The notes beneath the pieces were generated by a model. That model saw nothing but the letters and a program-made list of their open reading frames with translations, did no database searches and was not told the origin of the DNA. Of a DNA stretch of 46,631 bases, positions 8,204 to 17,359 are shown in pieces; positions within the stretch are counted from its first letter, which is position 1; every line of letters starts with the position of its first letter. The stretch covers positions 1 to 46,631 of the forward strand of contig CAJKLB010000014.1 in NCBI GenBank assembly GCA_905200615.1, written 5' to 3'. Origin of the DNA: an uncultured Selenomonadales bacterium (lineage in GTDB: Bacteria; Bacillota; Clostridia; Christensenellales; QALW01). The position numbers were made by a program, and so were the translations under genes.

Positions 8204-8922
8204 TATGTTTCTCCTATTCTTTTGAGCGCTTCTTTTAAATCCAGGGTGCCGCTGTAGAGCGCCTTTCCTAAAATGGCACCGTAGATGCCCATATCGGCAA
8301 GATCTTCGAGTTCCTCGTAATAGGTAATACCGCCTGAGGCTGTGATATCAAGCCCTTGGATTGTGCGCAGACGGCGGTAAATTTGCAGATTGGTGCCCGA
8401 AAGAGCACCGTCCTTTGCTATGTCGGTATAGACGATATTTTTTACGCCTAAATCACGCATCCGGATGCAGAAATCAAAACTGTCAATATTGCTTACATTC
8501 AGCCAGCCGTGTGTCGCTACCCGGCCTTCCGCGGCGTCAACGCCTACGGCCACATGGACACCGTAGGTTTGCAAAGCTTCTTTTAAAAACAGCGGATCCT
8601 CTAACGCCGCCGTCCCCAGAATAACGCGTGATACGCCGATTTCTAAATATTTTTGAATTCTTTCCAACGTACGAATACCACCGCCCACCTCAACAAACAT
8701 GTTTGTTTGCTCCAGTACGGACTTTATGGATTCAAAGTTGGCGAGACTGCCGTTTTTGGCACCGTCCAAATCTACAATGTGCAGATTCTTGGCGCCTGCG
8801 TGCAAAAAAGTTTGCGCCGCTTCAAGGGGCGTTTGTTCATAAACGGTAACTTTTTCATAGTCGCCGCGCAGAAGACGTACGACTTTATGATCTTTGATAT
8901 CAATTGCCGGAAAAAGTTTCAT
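8203..8922 (-). CDS. hisA: ProFAR isomerase (phosphoribosylformimino-AICAR-ribotide isomerase)
   Basis: 239 residues. A TIM-barrel isomerase, homologous to HisF, that makes PRFAR for the HisFH complex. It shows LFPAIDIKDHKVVRL (catalytic Asp), VEVGGGIRT, VGVDAAEGRVATHGW, YTDIAKDGALSG (second catalytic Asp) and ITASGGI. The ATG at 8922 is preceded by TGAGGA at a good distance; a GTG four codons upstream overlaps the hisH stop and is an alternative start. Translational coupling to hisH is likely. Confidence 0.95.
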   Translation of the reverse strand: MKLFPAIDIKDHKVVRLLRGDYEKVTVYEQTPLEAAQTFLHAGAKNLHIVDLDGAKNGSLANFESIKSVLEQTNMFVEVGGGIRTLERIQKYLEIGVSRVILGTAALEDPLFLKEALQTYGVHVAVGVDAAEGRVATHGWLNVSNIDSFDFCIRMRDLGVKNIVYTDIAKDGALSGTNLQIYRRLRTIQGLDITASGGITYYEELEDLADMGIYGAILGKALYSGTLDLKEALKRIGET

Positions 8923-8930
8923 GGGATTCC

Positions 8931-9536
8931 TCACAATTCTGCAAAAGCGCGTAATATTTTCAAGCCTGTTTCACCGCTCTTCTCGGGGTGAAACTGCGTG
9001 CCGTAGACGTTACCGCTTTCCACCGCGCCGGTTACGGCAATGCCGTAATCGGAAACAGCCGTAGTGCTTGCGGCGCAATCTTTTGCGTAATAGGAATGAA
9101 CATAATACACATATTCGCCGTCTTTTATATATTGAAAAAGTTTTGAAGGCTGTGTAAGCGTTAAGGAATTCCAACCCATGTGCGGAATTTTTAACGGCCG
9201 TTTCAGATCTTCCGCTAAAGGGCACACATTCCCTTTTATAAGCCCCAGCCCCTCGTGGACACCATATTCATAGCTTTTTTCAAATAAAAGCTGCATACCA
9301 AGACAGATTCCTAAAATCGGTTTTTTTTCGGCAAATTCTTTTATGCAGGGAACAAGACCGGTATTATGCAGTTTTTCTATAGCGTCGCCGAAAGCGCCTA
9401 CGCCGGGAAGAATCAGACGGTCGGCATGTCGGATAACCTCAGGTTCGGCGGAGATAACCGCCGGAATATTCAGCGCTTTCAGGGAACCGGCAAGGGAAAA
9501 GAGATTGCCTACGCCGTAATCAAGAATAACGGTCAT
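8931..9536 (-). CDS. hisH: Imidazole glycerol phosphate synthase, glutamine amidotransferase subunit
   Basis: 201 residues. A class I glutaminase that supplies ammonia to HisF. The nucleophile is Cys78 in GICLGMQ, and the His-Glu of the triad is in FHPEKS near residues 183-186. The oxyanion segment LPGVGAFGDA is present near 43-52. It starts immediately after the hisB stop codon and ends just before hisA. Confidence 0.95.
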   Translation of the reverse strand: MTVILDYGVGNLFSLAGSLKALNIPAVISAEPEVIRHADRLILPGVGAFGDAIEKLHNTGLVPCIKEFAEKKPILGICLGMQLLFEKSYEYGVHEGLGLIKGNVCPLAEDLKRPLKIPHMGWNSLTLTQPSKLFQYIKDGEYVYYVHSYYAKDCAASTTAVSDYGIAVTGAVESGNVYGTQFHPEKSGETGLKILRAFAEL

Positions 9537-10124
9537 TTAAAAAACTCCTTTTGTGGTGGGCAGGGTATCGCCGATCGCTTCATCGGCGGTCAATGCTTTG
9601 CGCAGAGTACGCGCCAGTGCTTTAAAAGCGCCTTCGATGATATGATGCGCGTTTTTGCCTTCCAATTTTTTAAGGTGCAGGTTTATTTGCGCCGAACGAA
9701 CAAAAGCCTGCATGAATTCTTCTAAAAGCTCGGTATCAAAAGTGCCTACTCTTCCGGCTTTGATGTCCACTTGATATCCCAAATAGGCTCTTCCACCGAA
9801 ATCGACAGCGCACAGCAGCAGCGCCTCATCCATAGGAAGAAGAATATCGCCGTAACGGCAGATTCCGCGGCATTCACCCGCGGCGGTACGAAACGCCTGC
9901 CCTAAGCATAGAGCAACGTCTTCTACGGTGTGATGAGCGTCAACATCCGTATCGCCCCGGCAGATAACGGTAAGATCAAAATTTCCGTGTTTAGCAAAGA
10001 GTTCAAGCATATGATCAAAAAATCCTACGCCGGTATCAATACTGTATTGGCCGCTGCCGTCAATGGTAAGTTTTAGGGAAATATCTGTTTCTGCCGTACG
10101 GCGTTTGATTTCAGCTGTTCTCAT
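9537..10124 (-). CDS. hisB: Imidazoleglycerol-phosphate dehydratase
   Basis: 195 residues, the monofunctional dehydratase without the HAD phosphatase domain found in enterics. The manganese-binding motifs are visible: GFFDHMLELFAKHG near residues 34-47, DAHHTVEDVALCLGQ near 62-76 and AHHIIEGAFKALAR near 160-173. The 5' end overlaps the 3' end of hisC by 14 bases. Confidence 0.95.
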   Translation of the reverse strand: MRTAEIKRRTAETDISLKLTIDGSGQYSIDTGVGFFDHMLELFAKHGNFDLTVICRGDTDVDAHHTVEDVALCLGQAFRTAAGECRGICRYGDILLPMDEALLLCAVDFGGRAYLGYQVDIKAGRVGTFDTELLEEFMQAFVRSAQINLHLKKLEGKNAHHIIEGAFKALARTLRKALTADEAIGDTLPTTKGVF

Positions 10125-11181
10125 AGCTTTCCTCCTGTAATATCTGTTCTATAGTGTTCAGTAGCGTTTGCATTTGTTCCATGGTACCGATCGTAATGCG
10201 AACATAATTCTCAATGCGCGCGTCTCCTAAATAGCGTACTAAAATTCCGCGTTTTTTCAGCTCTTGGTAAAGTTTGTTCCCAGTCATTGCGGGGGTAGCG
10301 GCTAGAACAAAATTGGCTAAGGAATCCGTGTAGGTAAAGCCGAGTTTTTGCAGGCCTTGTTTGGTAAATTCCCGCACATGCATGATTTCCGCAGTGCATT
10401 TTTTAAAATAAGCGTCATCCCGGATTGCTTCTGTACCTGCAAGAAGAGAAAGGCGGTTGAGATTATAAGGGTTGAAGGAAAACTTTAACGTGTTGAGATC
10501 CGCAATCAGCGCTGCATCACCTATGGCAAAACCGATTCGTGCACCGGCCAAATTGCGTGATTTTGAAAAAGTTCCCGTCACTAGTAAATTGGGAAAGCTG
10601 AAAATCAAAGGGATTGCGCTTTCACCGCCGAAATCAATATAGGCTTCATCTAAAATTACGGGGGAACTGCTGTGTTCCAGCAGAGCTTTTATTTCCTGCG
10701 GCGGAAGATAGAGTCCGGTTTGCGCGTTGGGGTTAGCCAGCACGATGCTTTCTTTTGCTCCGTAAAACTTGGTGCAATCGATACTTAAATCATCGCGCAG
10801 CGGAACTGTTTTATATGGTATTTGAAAAAATTGTGCAAATACCGGATAAAAACCATAAGAGAGCTGAGGCGCGATAAACCCGTGCTCGCCGTAGGCGTAA
10901 AACGCGAAAGCAAGAACCTCATCACTGCCGTTGCCGACAAAAACATTTTCGCCTGCGACTCCGTAATATTCCGCAATGGTTTTTCTCAGCTCGGCCGCAT
11001 TAGGATCAGAATATAAATTCAATTTATCGGCCTGCTGATTTTCTATTGCCTGAATGACTCCCGGCGCGGGCGGGAAAGGGGATTCATTGGTATTCAGTTT
11101 AATGTACTGCATATCTTTCGGCTGCTCGCCCGGTACATAAGGCTCAATTCCCGAAAGAAGCGATGAAAAATACCGGCTCAT
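10111..11181 (-). CDS. hisC: Histidinol-phosphate aminotransferase
   Basis: 356-residue fold-type I PLP enzyme that transaminates imidazole acetol phosphate. Motifs: KLNTNESPFPP near the N-terminus, VFVGNGSDEVL, NPNAQTGLYLP, LDEAYIDFGG, and the PLP lysine in TFSKSRNLAGARIGFA. The C-terminus has the family's RYLGD...YVRITIGT phosphate-binding region. The ATG overlaps the hisD stop by four bases. Confidence 0.95.
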   Translation of the reverse strand: MSRYFSSLLSGIEPYVPGEQPKDMQYIKLNTNESPFPPAPGVIQAIENQQADKLNLYSDPNAAELRKTIAEYYGVAGENVFVGNGSDEVLAFAFYAYGEHGFIAPQLSYGFYPVFAQFFQIPYKTVPLRDDLSIDCTKFYGAKESIVLANPNAQTGLYLPPQEIKALLEHSSSPVILDEAYIDFGGESAIPLIFSFPNLLVTGTFSKSRNLAGARIGFAIGDAALIADLNTLKFSFNPYNLNRLSLLAGTEAIRDDAYFKKCTAEIMHVREFTKQGLQKLGFTYTDSLANFVLAATPAMTGNKLYQELKKRGILVRYLGDARIENYVRITIGTMEQMQTLLNTIEQILQEESYENS

Positions 11182-12461
11182 ATTTCTTTATCCTCAAAAC
11201 GAATCAAAATACTTCTGGCGTGGGCATCAAGCCCTTCGCGATGAGCAAAGTCAGCAATCCTATCCTTAACGGCCTTTAAAGCTTCTTTACTATAATACAA
11301 ATAAGATGATTTTTTTACAAAGTCGTCCACCGAAAGGGGAGAGGAAAATTTAGCGCTTCCGCCGGTAGGCAAGGTATGATTCGGGCCGGCAAAATAATCT
11401 CCCAGCGGTTCGGGCGAGTTTTTGCCCAGAAAGATGGAACCTGCGTTTTCTATTTTATCCAAAAGAGCAAAGGGCTCGTCCACACATATTTCAAGATGCT
11501 CCGGCGCGATAGCATTGCTGATTTCAATGGCTCTTTCCATGCTCTTTGTTATAATGATTTTGCCCGCTTTATCAATCGATTCTCTTGCGATTTCCGCACG
11601 GGGAAGCTTTGGCAGCTGCTTTTCGATTTCCAGGCTGACTTCGTTGGCCAAAGAGGGACTGTCGGTAACCAGTACGGCCGCGGCCAGCTTGTCATGTTCG
11701 GCCTGAGAGAGCAGATCCGCTGCCACAAAGGCGGGATTCGCGGTTTCGTCGGCAAGAATAAGAATTTCACTGGGGCCGGCAATCATATCGATGGATACCT
11801 TGCCGAACACCTGTTTTTTGGCCAAAGCTACAAAAATATTGCCCGGACCTACAATTTTATCTACCGCCGGAATACTTTCAGTACCGTAGGCCATGGCGGC
11901 AATCGCTTGAGCGCCGCCGCATTTGAAAATTTTATCTACGCCGCAAAGATGAGCCGCGGCAAGGATTTCCGCTTTGATTTTTCCGCTTTTATCGGCGGGA
12001 GTGGTCATAATAAGTTCCTGAACGCCGGCGATTTTTGCCGGAATCGCATTCATTAAGACTGTCGAGGGATATGCGGCGGTTCCGCCGGGAACATAAATAC
12101 CGGCACGTTTGATGGGCGTGAATTTTTGGCCTAAAACAATTCCGTTTTCCTTTTTCAGTTCAAAATCGGAACGCAGCTGGTTTTTGTGAAAAAACTCAAT
12201 ATTCGCTTTGGCTTCCCGCAAGGTCTGCATAAAAGAAGCGTCAATATCTTTTACCGCCTGCGCGATTTCTTCTTCTGTTACCGCTAAAGATTCCATATCA
12301 GCACAGTCAAATTTTCTGCTGTAGTCCAATACAGCTTCATCACCTCGGTCAATGACGTCGGCAAGAATTTTCCTGACGGTATCTTCATATTCGGTATAAC
12401 TCTGAATTTGACGGTTGAGAATATTTTTCAGTTCAATTTCTTTTTCAAATATCTTTATCAT
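11178..12461 (-). CDS. hisD: Histidinol dehydrogenase
   Basis: 427-residue zinc enzyme performing the two NAD-dependent oxidations from histidinol to histidine. Visible: IYVPGGTAAYPSTVLMNAIPA, KIVGPGNIFVALAKK, the signature stretch IAGPSEILILADE and DLLSQAEHD with its conserved Gln/His zinc ligands, and APEHLEI and AGPNHTLPTGG toward the C-terminus. Overlaps hisG by 17 bases. Confidence 0.96.
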   Translation of the reverse strand: MIKIFEKEIELKNILNRQIQSYTEYEDTVRKILADVIDRGDEAVLDYSRKFDCADMESLAVTEEEIAQAVKDIDASFMQTLREAKANIEFFHKNQLRSDFELKKENGIVLGQKFTPIKRAGIYVPGGTAAYPSTVLMNAIPAKIAGVQELIMTTPADKSGKIKAEILAAAHLCGVDKIFKCGGAQAIAAMAYGTESIPAVDKIVGPGNIFVALAKKQVFGKVSIDMIAGPSEILILADETANPAFVAADLLSQAEHDKLAAAVLVTDSPSLANEVSLEIEKQLPKLPRAEIARESIDKAGKIIITKSMERAIEISNAIAPEHLEICVDEPFALLDKIENAGSIFLGKNSPEPLGDYFAGPNHTLPTGGSAKFSSPLSVDDFVKKSSYLYYSKEALKAVKDRIADFAHREGLDAHARSILIRFEDKEI

Positions 12462-13080
12462 TTTCCAAAATTCCTTTTACTGCATTTATAATTTTTGTAA
12501 TTTCTTCACCTTTAAAATTGAAGGCAGATTTATTAGCGATCAGCCGGGCGCTGATCGGCAGAATATCCTCATATACGCGCAGGCCGTTTTCCTTTAAAGT
12601 TTTGCCCGTTTCTACGATATCTACGATGACATCCGATAGGCCTAACACGGGCGCTAACTCAATGGAACCATTCAATTTAATGATTTCAATTTCCCGATTT
12701 TTTTTAGCATAAAAATTCTTTGCGATGCGAGGATATTTTGTAGCTACCCGCAGCGGCCGGTCAAGATCTTCCCGAAAATCATTTTTTGCCGCTACAGCCA
12801 TTTTGCAGATGCCTAAATTTAAATTCAGGAGCTCATAGATATCAAAATCTCCCTCATCCAGCACGTCTTTTCCCACAACGCCGATATCGGCAGCGCCGTA
12901 TTCTACATAAATAGCCACGTCCGAAGGTTTTACTAAAAAGTATTTGACGCCTGCTTTTTCATTCAGAAAAATCAATTTGCGGCTGTCTTGTAAAAGTTCG
13001 GGACATTCATAACCGATGGATTCCAAAAGACGATATACTTTATCGCCCAGTCTGCCTTTAGGGAGTGCAACATTGAGCAT
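12445..13080 (-). CDS. hisG: ATP phosphoribosyltransferase catalytic subunit, short form
   Basis: 211 residues, the short HisG that lacks the C-terminal regulatory domain and needs HisZ. It commits PRPP and ATP to histidine synthesis. N-terminal ALPKGRLGDKVYRLL, the KPSDVAIYVEYGAADIGVVG block and ELAPVLGLSDVIVDIVETG (PRPP-binding loop) are all present. It lies two bases downstream of hisZ. Confidence 0.96.
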   Translation of the reverse strand: MLNVALPKGRLGDKVYRLLESIGYECPELLQDSRKLIFLNEKAGVKYFLVKPSDVAIYVEYGAADIGVVGKDVLDEGDFDIYELLNLNLGICKMAVAAKNDFREDLDRPLRVATKYPRIAKNFYAKKNREIEIIKLNGSIELAPVLGLSDVIVDIVETGKTLKENGLRVYEDILPISARLIANKSAFNFKGEEITKIINAVKGILENDKDI

Positions 13081-13082
13081 TT

Positions 13083-14150
13083 TCAGATCTCCTTTAATTC
13101 TTTATATTTCAATTCCGGAGGAATATGACGTTCTACTCTTACGCGTTTCCCTGTATCGCGCAGTTTTTCCGCTTCTTTCAGCACTTGCGCCGCGGGAACG
13201 GAAGAATTGTAATGCAGCAGTATATCGCAGTCATATTCCGGGTGCGAATGAAACAGTGTAAGATCCGAAAGATAGACGGCAAACCCCATCGCGCCAATAC
13301 CGGCTTTAAATTTCCCGGCCAAATGATCGTACCGGCCGCCGGAGAGAATATGGCGGTGTATACCTGCAAGATATCCCTGAAACACAATGCCGTTATAATA
13401 GTTGACATCGTTGATAATGGAAAGATCAAGGCGAATATTTTCAGCTTTACCACAGCTTTTCAGTCCGTTAAAGATAGCTGTCAGCTCTATTAAGGCATTT
13501 TGTATTCCCGGATCATTCAAGTTCTTTAAAAACTGAAGTCCGGCTTCAAAATCACCGCCGACAGAAGCTGCTGCACACAGAGGTTCGGATTTTTCGGCTG
13601 AGATTCCGGCTTGCGCACAAATTTGACGCATATCATGCAGATTCTTTGATTTTATGCATCCGATCAGCTGCTCTTTCAGTGAAAGATTTTCTCCTACGGC
13701 ATCGGCTAACAAAGGATTGATAATGCCCATATGCGAGATATTCAAGGCATAATTCATACCAGTTGCTTCCAAAGATTCAAGAGCCAGCGCCAGAATTTCC
13801 AAGGTAGCGACTTCGTCGATATCACCCAGCATTTCAAGACCCATTTGATGAATCTCTTTATATTCATGGGAACGTGCATCCAGTCGATAGACACTTTCGG
13901 TATAGTAGAGCTTTTCACTGGATAACAAGGTGGCATTCGTGTTTTTTACAATGGAAAGGGTTACATCGGGTTTTAAAGCCAGCAGTTTGCCGGAGAGATC
14001 ATTAAAAGTAATTACATATTCACTGGTCAAAAAATTCTTGTTTTCAAGATACAGTGAATACTCCTCGAATTTTCGCATTTTATATTTTTTGTAGCCGGCT
14101 TTTTCATAAAGCTTACTTAATTCTTGGGTTAATATGCTGATGTCGTTCAA
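13083..14150 (-). CDS. hisZ: ATP phosphoribosyltransferase regulatory subunit
   Basis: 355 residues. A catalytically inactive class II aminoacyl-tRNA-synthetase-like protein (HisRS paralogue) that assembles with short HisG and carries feedback inhibition. Motif-like segments FNDLSGKLLALKPDVTLSI, YYTESVYR, EIHQMGLEMLG and GGRYDHLAGKF match HisZ/HisS-type folds. There is no anticodon-binding domain. The ATG overlaps the yerC stop codon. Confidence 0.93.
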   Translation of the reverse strand: MNDISILTQELSKLYEKAGYKKYKMRKFEEYSLYLENKNFLTSEYVITFNDLSGKLLALKPDVTLSIVKNTNATLLSSEKLYYTESVYRLDARSHEYKEIHQMGLEMLGDIDEVATLEILALALESLEATGMNYALNISHMGIINPLLADAVGENLSLKEQLIGCIKSKNLHDMRQICAQAGISAEKSEPLCAAASVGGDFEAGLQFLKNLNDPGIQNALIELTAIFNGLKSCGKAENIRLDLSIINDVNYYNGIVFQGYLAGIHRHILSGGRYDHLAGKFKAGIGAMGFAVYLSDLTLFHSHPEYDCDILLHYNSSVPAAQVLKEAEKLRDTGKRVRVERHIPPELKYKELKEI

Positions 14151-14443
14151 TTCTTCTCCTCCGATTCCTTACCGAAAAGACGTGTAAGCACGCTGGTATA
14201 GCCGGTATTGTATTTTACACATTTACTTACGCGTGAAAGTGTAGCACTGGAAATATTAACGCGTTTAAATACTTCTTGGTAGGTCATGTTATTCATTAAA
14301 AGCTTGGCCGATTCCACACGCTGCGCCATATATTCGATTTCTTTTAATGTGCAAAGATCCTGCAAAAAAAGCTCCGCCTCTTCGGCGCTTTTTAAAGAGG
14401 CAATGACCTGATATAGTTGTTGATTCAAAGCATGGTTATCCAT
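14147..14443 (-). CDS. yerC: YerC/TrpR-like regulator of the his operon
   Basis: 98 residues from the ATG at 14443, which follows AAGGAT; an upstream ATG would start inside the promoter region. The fold is the TrpR/YerC helix-turn-helix, with MTYQEVFKRVNISSATLSRVSKC as the recognition part (residues about 55-77). YerC-family proteins commonly head Clostridia his operons and are thought to repress them. It is the first gene of this operon and overlaps hisZ. The promoter next to it contains a palindrome that could be its operator. Confidence 0.88.
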   Translation of the reverse strand: MDNHALNQQLYQVIASLKSAEEAELFLQDLCTLKEIEYMAQRVESAKLLMNNMTYQEVFKRVNISSATLSRVSKCVKYNTGYTSVLTRLFGKESEEKN

Positions 14444-14473
14444 AACATCATCCTTATTGATTAAGTTGACTTC

Positions 14474-14502
14474 ATTATACATCATCACACTAAATTAGTA
14501 AA
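14474..14502 (-). promoter_or_regulatory. his operon promoter with internal palindrome
   Basis: Read on the minus strand: TTTACT (14497-14502), 17-bp spacer, TATAAT (14474-14479). An 11-bp perfect palindrome, ACTAA-A-TTAGT on the plus strand, covers 14489-14499 and occupies the -35 side of the spacer. The transcript leader is only about 25 bases, too short for a T-box or attenuator. Confidence 0.7.
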
Positions 14503-15147
14503 GTGATTTTTTTTTAGAGATTTTGTTTTATTAGGAAAAATATTGATATCAAAAAGTAATTGCTGTAATATAGGCCTGTCAATACTTTTTCGCAGTTTAG
14601 GAATAGAGAAGGAGGTTCATTAAAAGAAGGATAGGAACACTGTTATACTGCGGTTGCTTTATTTTGAGCTATGAGGAAAATCAGCAAAGAACTGAAACTT
14701 ATGGTTGAGAGCTTAACGGCTGCAGCCGTTAAGCCGAGAAAAGAACGATTTGATTTTTTGTGGATGGGATCGGACGTGGCAAAGTTTCTCAAAAGATTTC
14801 TTCTTGCGGATTTCTTTGAGAAATTTAATATTTTATTCTTTGGGATAGATTCCATTGCACTAAAGAAAAATATTTTTTATTCTGCTTTTTAGTCAATGTT
14901 AAATTTGCCGGTTCACTACCGCGTTTCCTATTTCATATTAAAAAAATATTTAAGGCTTGTTTCAATACCAAGTCATTTTTATTTCTAGAAAATCAAAGGA
15001 TCTCTAAACTCTTTTAATGGAATGTTGGTATACTTTTTTAAAACAGGTTGATGCAGAAACTGTATACAGACGCATTTTGTTTTCTTTGATATTGTTCTTT
15101 TTGCTTCCGTATGTTATAATGAAAAAAATTGTCGAAAGGATGGTCCT
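14503..15147. other. Intergenic region of about 650 bp
   Basis: No convincing gene. It contains a good ribosome-binding-like GAAGGAGG at about 14608-14615 with no normal start codon after it, and a perfect 24-bp palindrome at 14711-14734 (left half GCTTAACGGCTG). A 73-codon plus-strand frame across the palindrome (14671-14892) has no recognisable domain and a matching frame on the other strand. The end holds the DUF3267 promoter: TTGTTC at 15092-15097 and TATAAT at 15115-15120, 17 bp apart. Confidence 0.5.
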
Positions 15148-15720
15148 ATGAAAGCTCTGAAAAATTTACCGGATGGGTATCAAGAAATATTTTCAGTTGA
15201 TCTTCAGAAAGATAAGAAAATAGCTGTTTTGGTTAATATACTGGCCTTAATTATTGCAGTTGTCTTGCTTATACCTGCAAACTTTAAAATTCCTATTTTA
15301 ACTTTTTTTGATGTTCATCAGCAAAATTATGGCATAAAGCTTCTTGCTGTATTTGCTTCTTTGCTTGCATATATTATCCTTCATGAAATCGTTCACGGAA
15401 TTGCGATGAAAATTTGCGGTACTCAAAAAGTAAAGTACGGGTTTACCGGTTTGTATGCGTTTGCGGGAAGTGAGGATTATTATAATAAAAAAAGTTATAT
15501 TTTTATTGCTTTGGCGCCGATTGTTTTTTGGGGCATTGTCCTTGCGGTTATCAATGTAATGGTGCCAATACAATGGTTTTGGGGCGTATACTTCATACAG
15601 GTTATGAATCTTTCCGGAGCCGCGGGAGATTGCTATGTAACGGTAAAGTTTTTAAGATTGCCTAAAGATATTTTAGTGAAAGACTCGGGAATCGGAATGA
15701 AAGTATATTCAAAACAATAG
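15148..15720 (+). CDS. DUF3267 putative membrane zinc peptidase
   Basis: 190 residues with about four hydrophobic segments. The zincin motif HEIVHG lies near residues 79-84 at the end of the second membrane segment, matching the HExxH of the DUF3267 family (site-2-protease-like). A further motif of the family, the GAAGD near residues 159-163, could give the third metal ligand (Asp). ATG with upstream AAAGGA. Monocistronic: its own promoter in front and a terminator behind. Substrate unknown. Confidence 0.8.
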   Translation: MKALKNLPDGYQEIFSVDLQKDKKIAVLVNILALIIAVVLLIPANFKIPILTFFDVHQQNYGIKLLAVFASLLAYIILHEIVHGIAMKICGTQKVKYGFTGLYAFAGSEDYYNKKSYIFIALAPIVFWGIVLAVINVMVPIQWFWGVYFIQVMNLSGAAGDCYVTVKFLRLPKDILVKDSGIGMKVYSKQ

Positions 15721-15753
15721 AATATAAAGGTAAGAATTTATGCTCAGCAAGAG

Positions 15754-15791
15754 AAAAAACGCCGAAAAATTATGGGATTTCGGCGTTTTTT
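15754..15791 (+). terminator. Rho-independent terminator of the DUF3267 gene
   Basis: AAAAAACGCCGAAA at 15754-15767 pairs perfectly with TTTCGGCGTTTTTT at 15778-15791 around a 10-base loop. The T run follows on the plus strand. Confidence 0.85.
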
Positions 15792-15936
15792 AGCGTGTTG
15801 ATCACATAAGCGCGCCCTATAAAAGATCTTTTGATTCTGAATAAATTTTTTTGATAGATTGAGCAGGCGTTTTTAGGCGATCGCCGGCAGCAGATATTTT
15901 CAGCTTTTGCGCAACGAAGGTGGTTATGATTGAAGA

Positions 15937-16150
15937 TTTACGCTTGTTCTATTGTTGTACCGGTGTAATAGTGTGTTAAAATTTGTTTATAATCGTATCC
16001 CTCCAAAGCCATACCCTGTGCGCCGTGCTGACTCATGCCAACACCGTGACCGTATCCTTTCATATAAAAGGTGATACTGTTTTTGTTATTTTCAAAGGTA
16101 AAATCGGTAGAACGCAGTCCTAAGGCTGTGCGCAGCGCCGTTGCTTTTAC
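15937..16150 (-). pseudogene. Duplicated 3' fragment of the SpoIID-like gene (left direct repeat)
   Basis: These 214 bases are identical to 30398-30611, an offset of exactly 14461. They encode the last 70 or so residues of the SpoIID/LytB protein, including KGYGHGVGMSQHGAQG and the stop codon. They have no start, and the sequence to the right (16151 on) is unrelated to the gene. The downstream terminator of the intact copy is missing here. Zero substitutions means either a very recent event or an assembly effect. Confidence 0.95.
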
Positions 16151-16332
16151 AGTTGAGGATAAAAGTAAAAAATAAAAATTGGTAAGGATGATATTTTATT
16201 CAGTGATTAATTACTTAATTACTATAGTGTACAAAAGCTCAGATTTCTCATACAATCGGCATAATGATCAGTAAAATTTCATTGCAGGAGTTTTTAATTG
16301 AATAAACAAAAAAAGAGTTAAGATTTTAAAGA

Positions 16333-17232
16333 TTACTTCTTTTTTTGCGGAGTAAAGGTGGCAATACGAACACGTTCTTCGTGTGGTGTGTTGCCATTAT
16401 ATTTTTTAAATACCCGCCCAAAATAACTGGGGCTGCTAAAACCTAACTTATAAGAAATTTCCTCAATCGTAAGATTTGATGAGCGCAATAATTCGATTGC
16501 GTGAAGGATTTTAACGTGGTTAATATATTCTACTGGCGCCATATTCAGTTCCCTGCGAAAAAGACGGATTAAATGCTGAGGGGAAACATTGGTCAAGGAA
16601 CATAAGTTCTTTAAGGTAATTTTGCTTTCATAATTTTTGCGGATATAATGAATGGATTTTTGCAAAGTGGAAGAATGCGGAAGATCGGGTACTCTGCTGG
16701 AAATAACATAGGGCGACAGTACGTTCTTTTGAGCCAAAATTAAAATCTGCAAAAGAGACAGCGAAGCGGCAAAGTAACTAACTCGATTGGCCTGACAGCA
16801 TTCTTTCATCAGCTGAAGCAGCATGCTTGTTAAATCCTGAAAGCCGCTTGTGATTTTTGTGATTTGCGGCAGAAAGATTGCATTAATATCCAATTGCTTT
16901 TCAAAATATTCATGTCCCAGATCATTCAGTGCTTCTTCATATGTTTTCTGGCTGATAGTCTCTATAGAGAATTTCGTTTCAAAATGAATATAGGCAAAAC
17001 GGCAGGAAAGATCGTTGATGGGTCTCCTCATATATTCCTGTCCTGCGGGGATGAGAATCATATCTCCCTTGGATAACTCATGGTTTTGGTTTGCTAGCGT
17101 GAAACAGCAGCTGCCATCAAGAATGATGACGATAATATTCCTTTCATCAGCACAGCGCCATACAGTTTGCCGTGTGATATCATACGCGGTAACCGGTTCA
17201 GGATGCGGCAAGACGGATATTTTATAATACAT
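16333..17232 (-). CDS. AraC-family transcriptional regulator with cupin sensor domain
   Basis: 299 residues from the ATG at 17232, which follows GGAGG; a longer frame to 17271 is less likely. The N-terminal half is an AraC-type cupin sensor (GDMILIPAGQEY near 72-83 and the FAYIHFE strand). The C-terminal 100 residues hold two helix-turn-helix motifs, ending with EEISYKLGFSSPSYFGRVFKKY, the classic AraC signature. It is transcribed divergently from the Gfo/Idh-GRE operon with about 127 bp between start codons, so it very likely activates that operon in response to a sugar. Confidence 0.92.
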   Translation of the reverse strand: MYYKISVLPHPEPVTAYDITRQTVWRCADERNIIVIILDGSCCFTLANQNHELSKGDMILIPAGQEYMRRPINDLSCRFAYIHFETKFSIETISQKTYEEALNDLGHEYFEKQLDINAIFLPQITKITSGFQDLTSMLLQLMKECCQANRVSYFAASLSLLQILILAQKNVLSPYVISSRVPDLPHSSTLQKSIHYIRKNYESKITLKNLCSLTNVSPQHLIRLFRRELNMAPVEYINHVKILHAIELLRSSNLTIEEISYKLGFSSPSYFGRVFKKYNGNTPHEERVRIATFTPQKKK

Positions 17233-17285
17233 AGTGCCTCCGATAAAAATGTTAAAATAGTGCGATATCATGCTAATTTTGTTTC

Positions 17286-17314
17286 TTGAAAAGCCTTGGG
17301 CAATCCCCTATAAT
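17286..17314 (+). promoter_or_regulatory. Promoter of the Gfo/Idh-GH-GRE operon
   Basis: TTGAAA at 17286-17291, 17-bp spacer, TATAAT at 17309-17314, then about 45 bases to the ATG at 17360. No other promoter or terminator of comparable quality was seen until the end of the GRE gene. Confidence 0.75.
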
Positions 17315-17359
17315 GATTTTAGGTTAAAAATAAAACGATGTCAATAGGAAGTGAAAAAA

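Noticed and set aside
14619..14710. Possible tiny gene after GAAGGAGG
   Set aside because: Only an ATT follows at the right distance; a short Cys-containing peptide would result, but there is no normal start codon and no promoter evidence.
14671..14892. 73-codon frame across the 24-bp palindrome
   Set aside because: Open on both strands because of the dyad and low complexity; no recognisable domain and no ribosome binding site.
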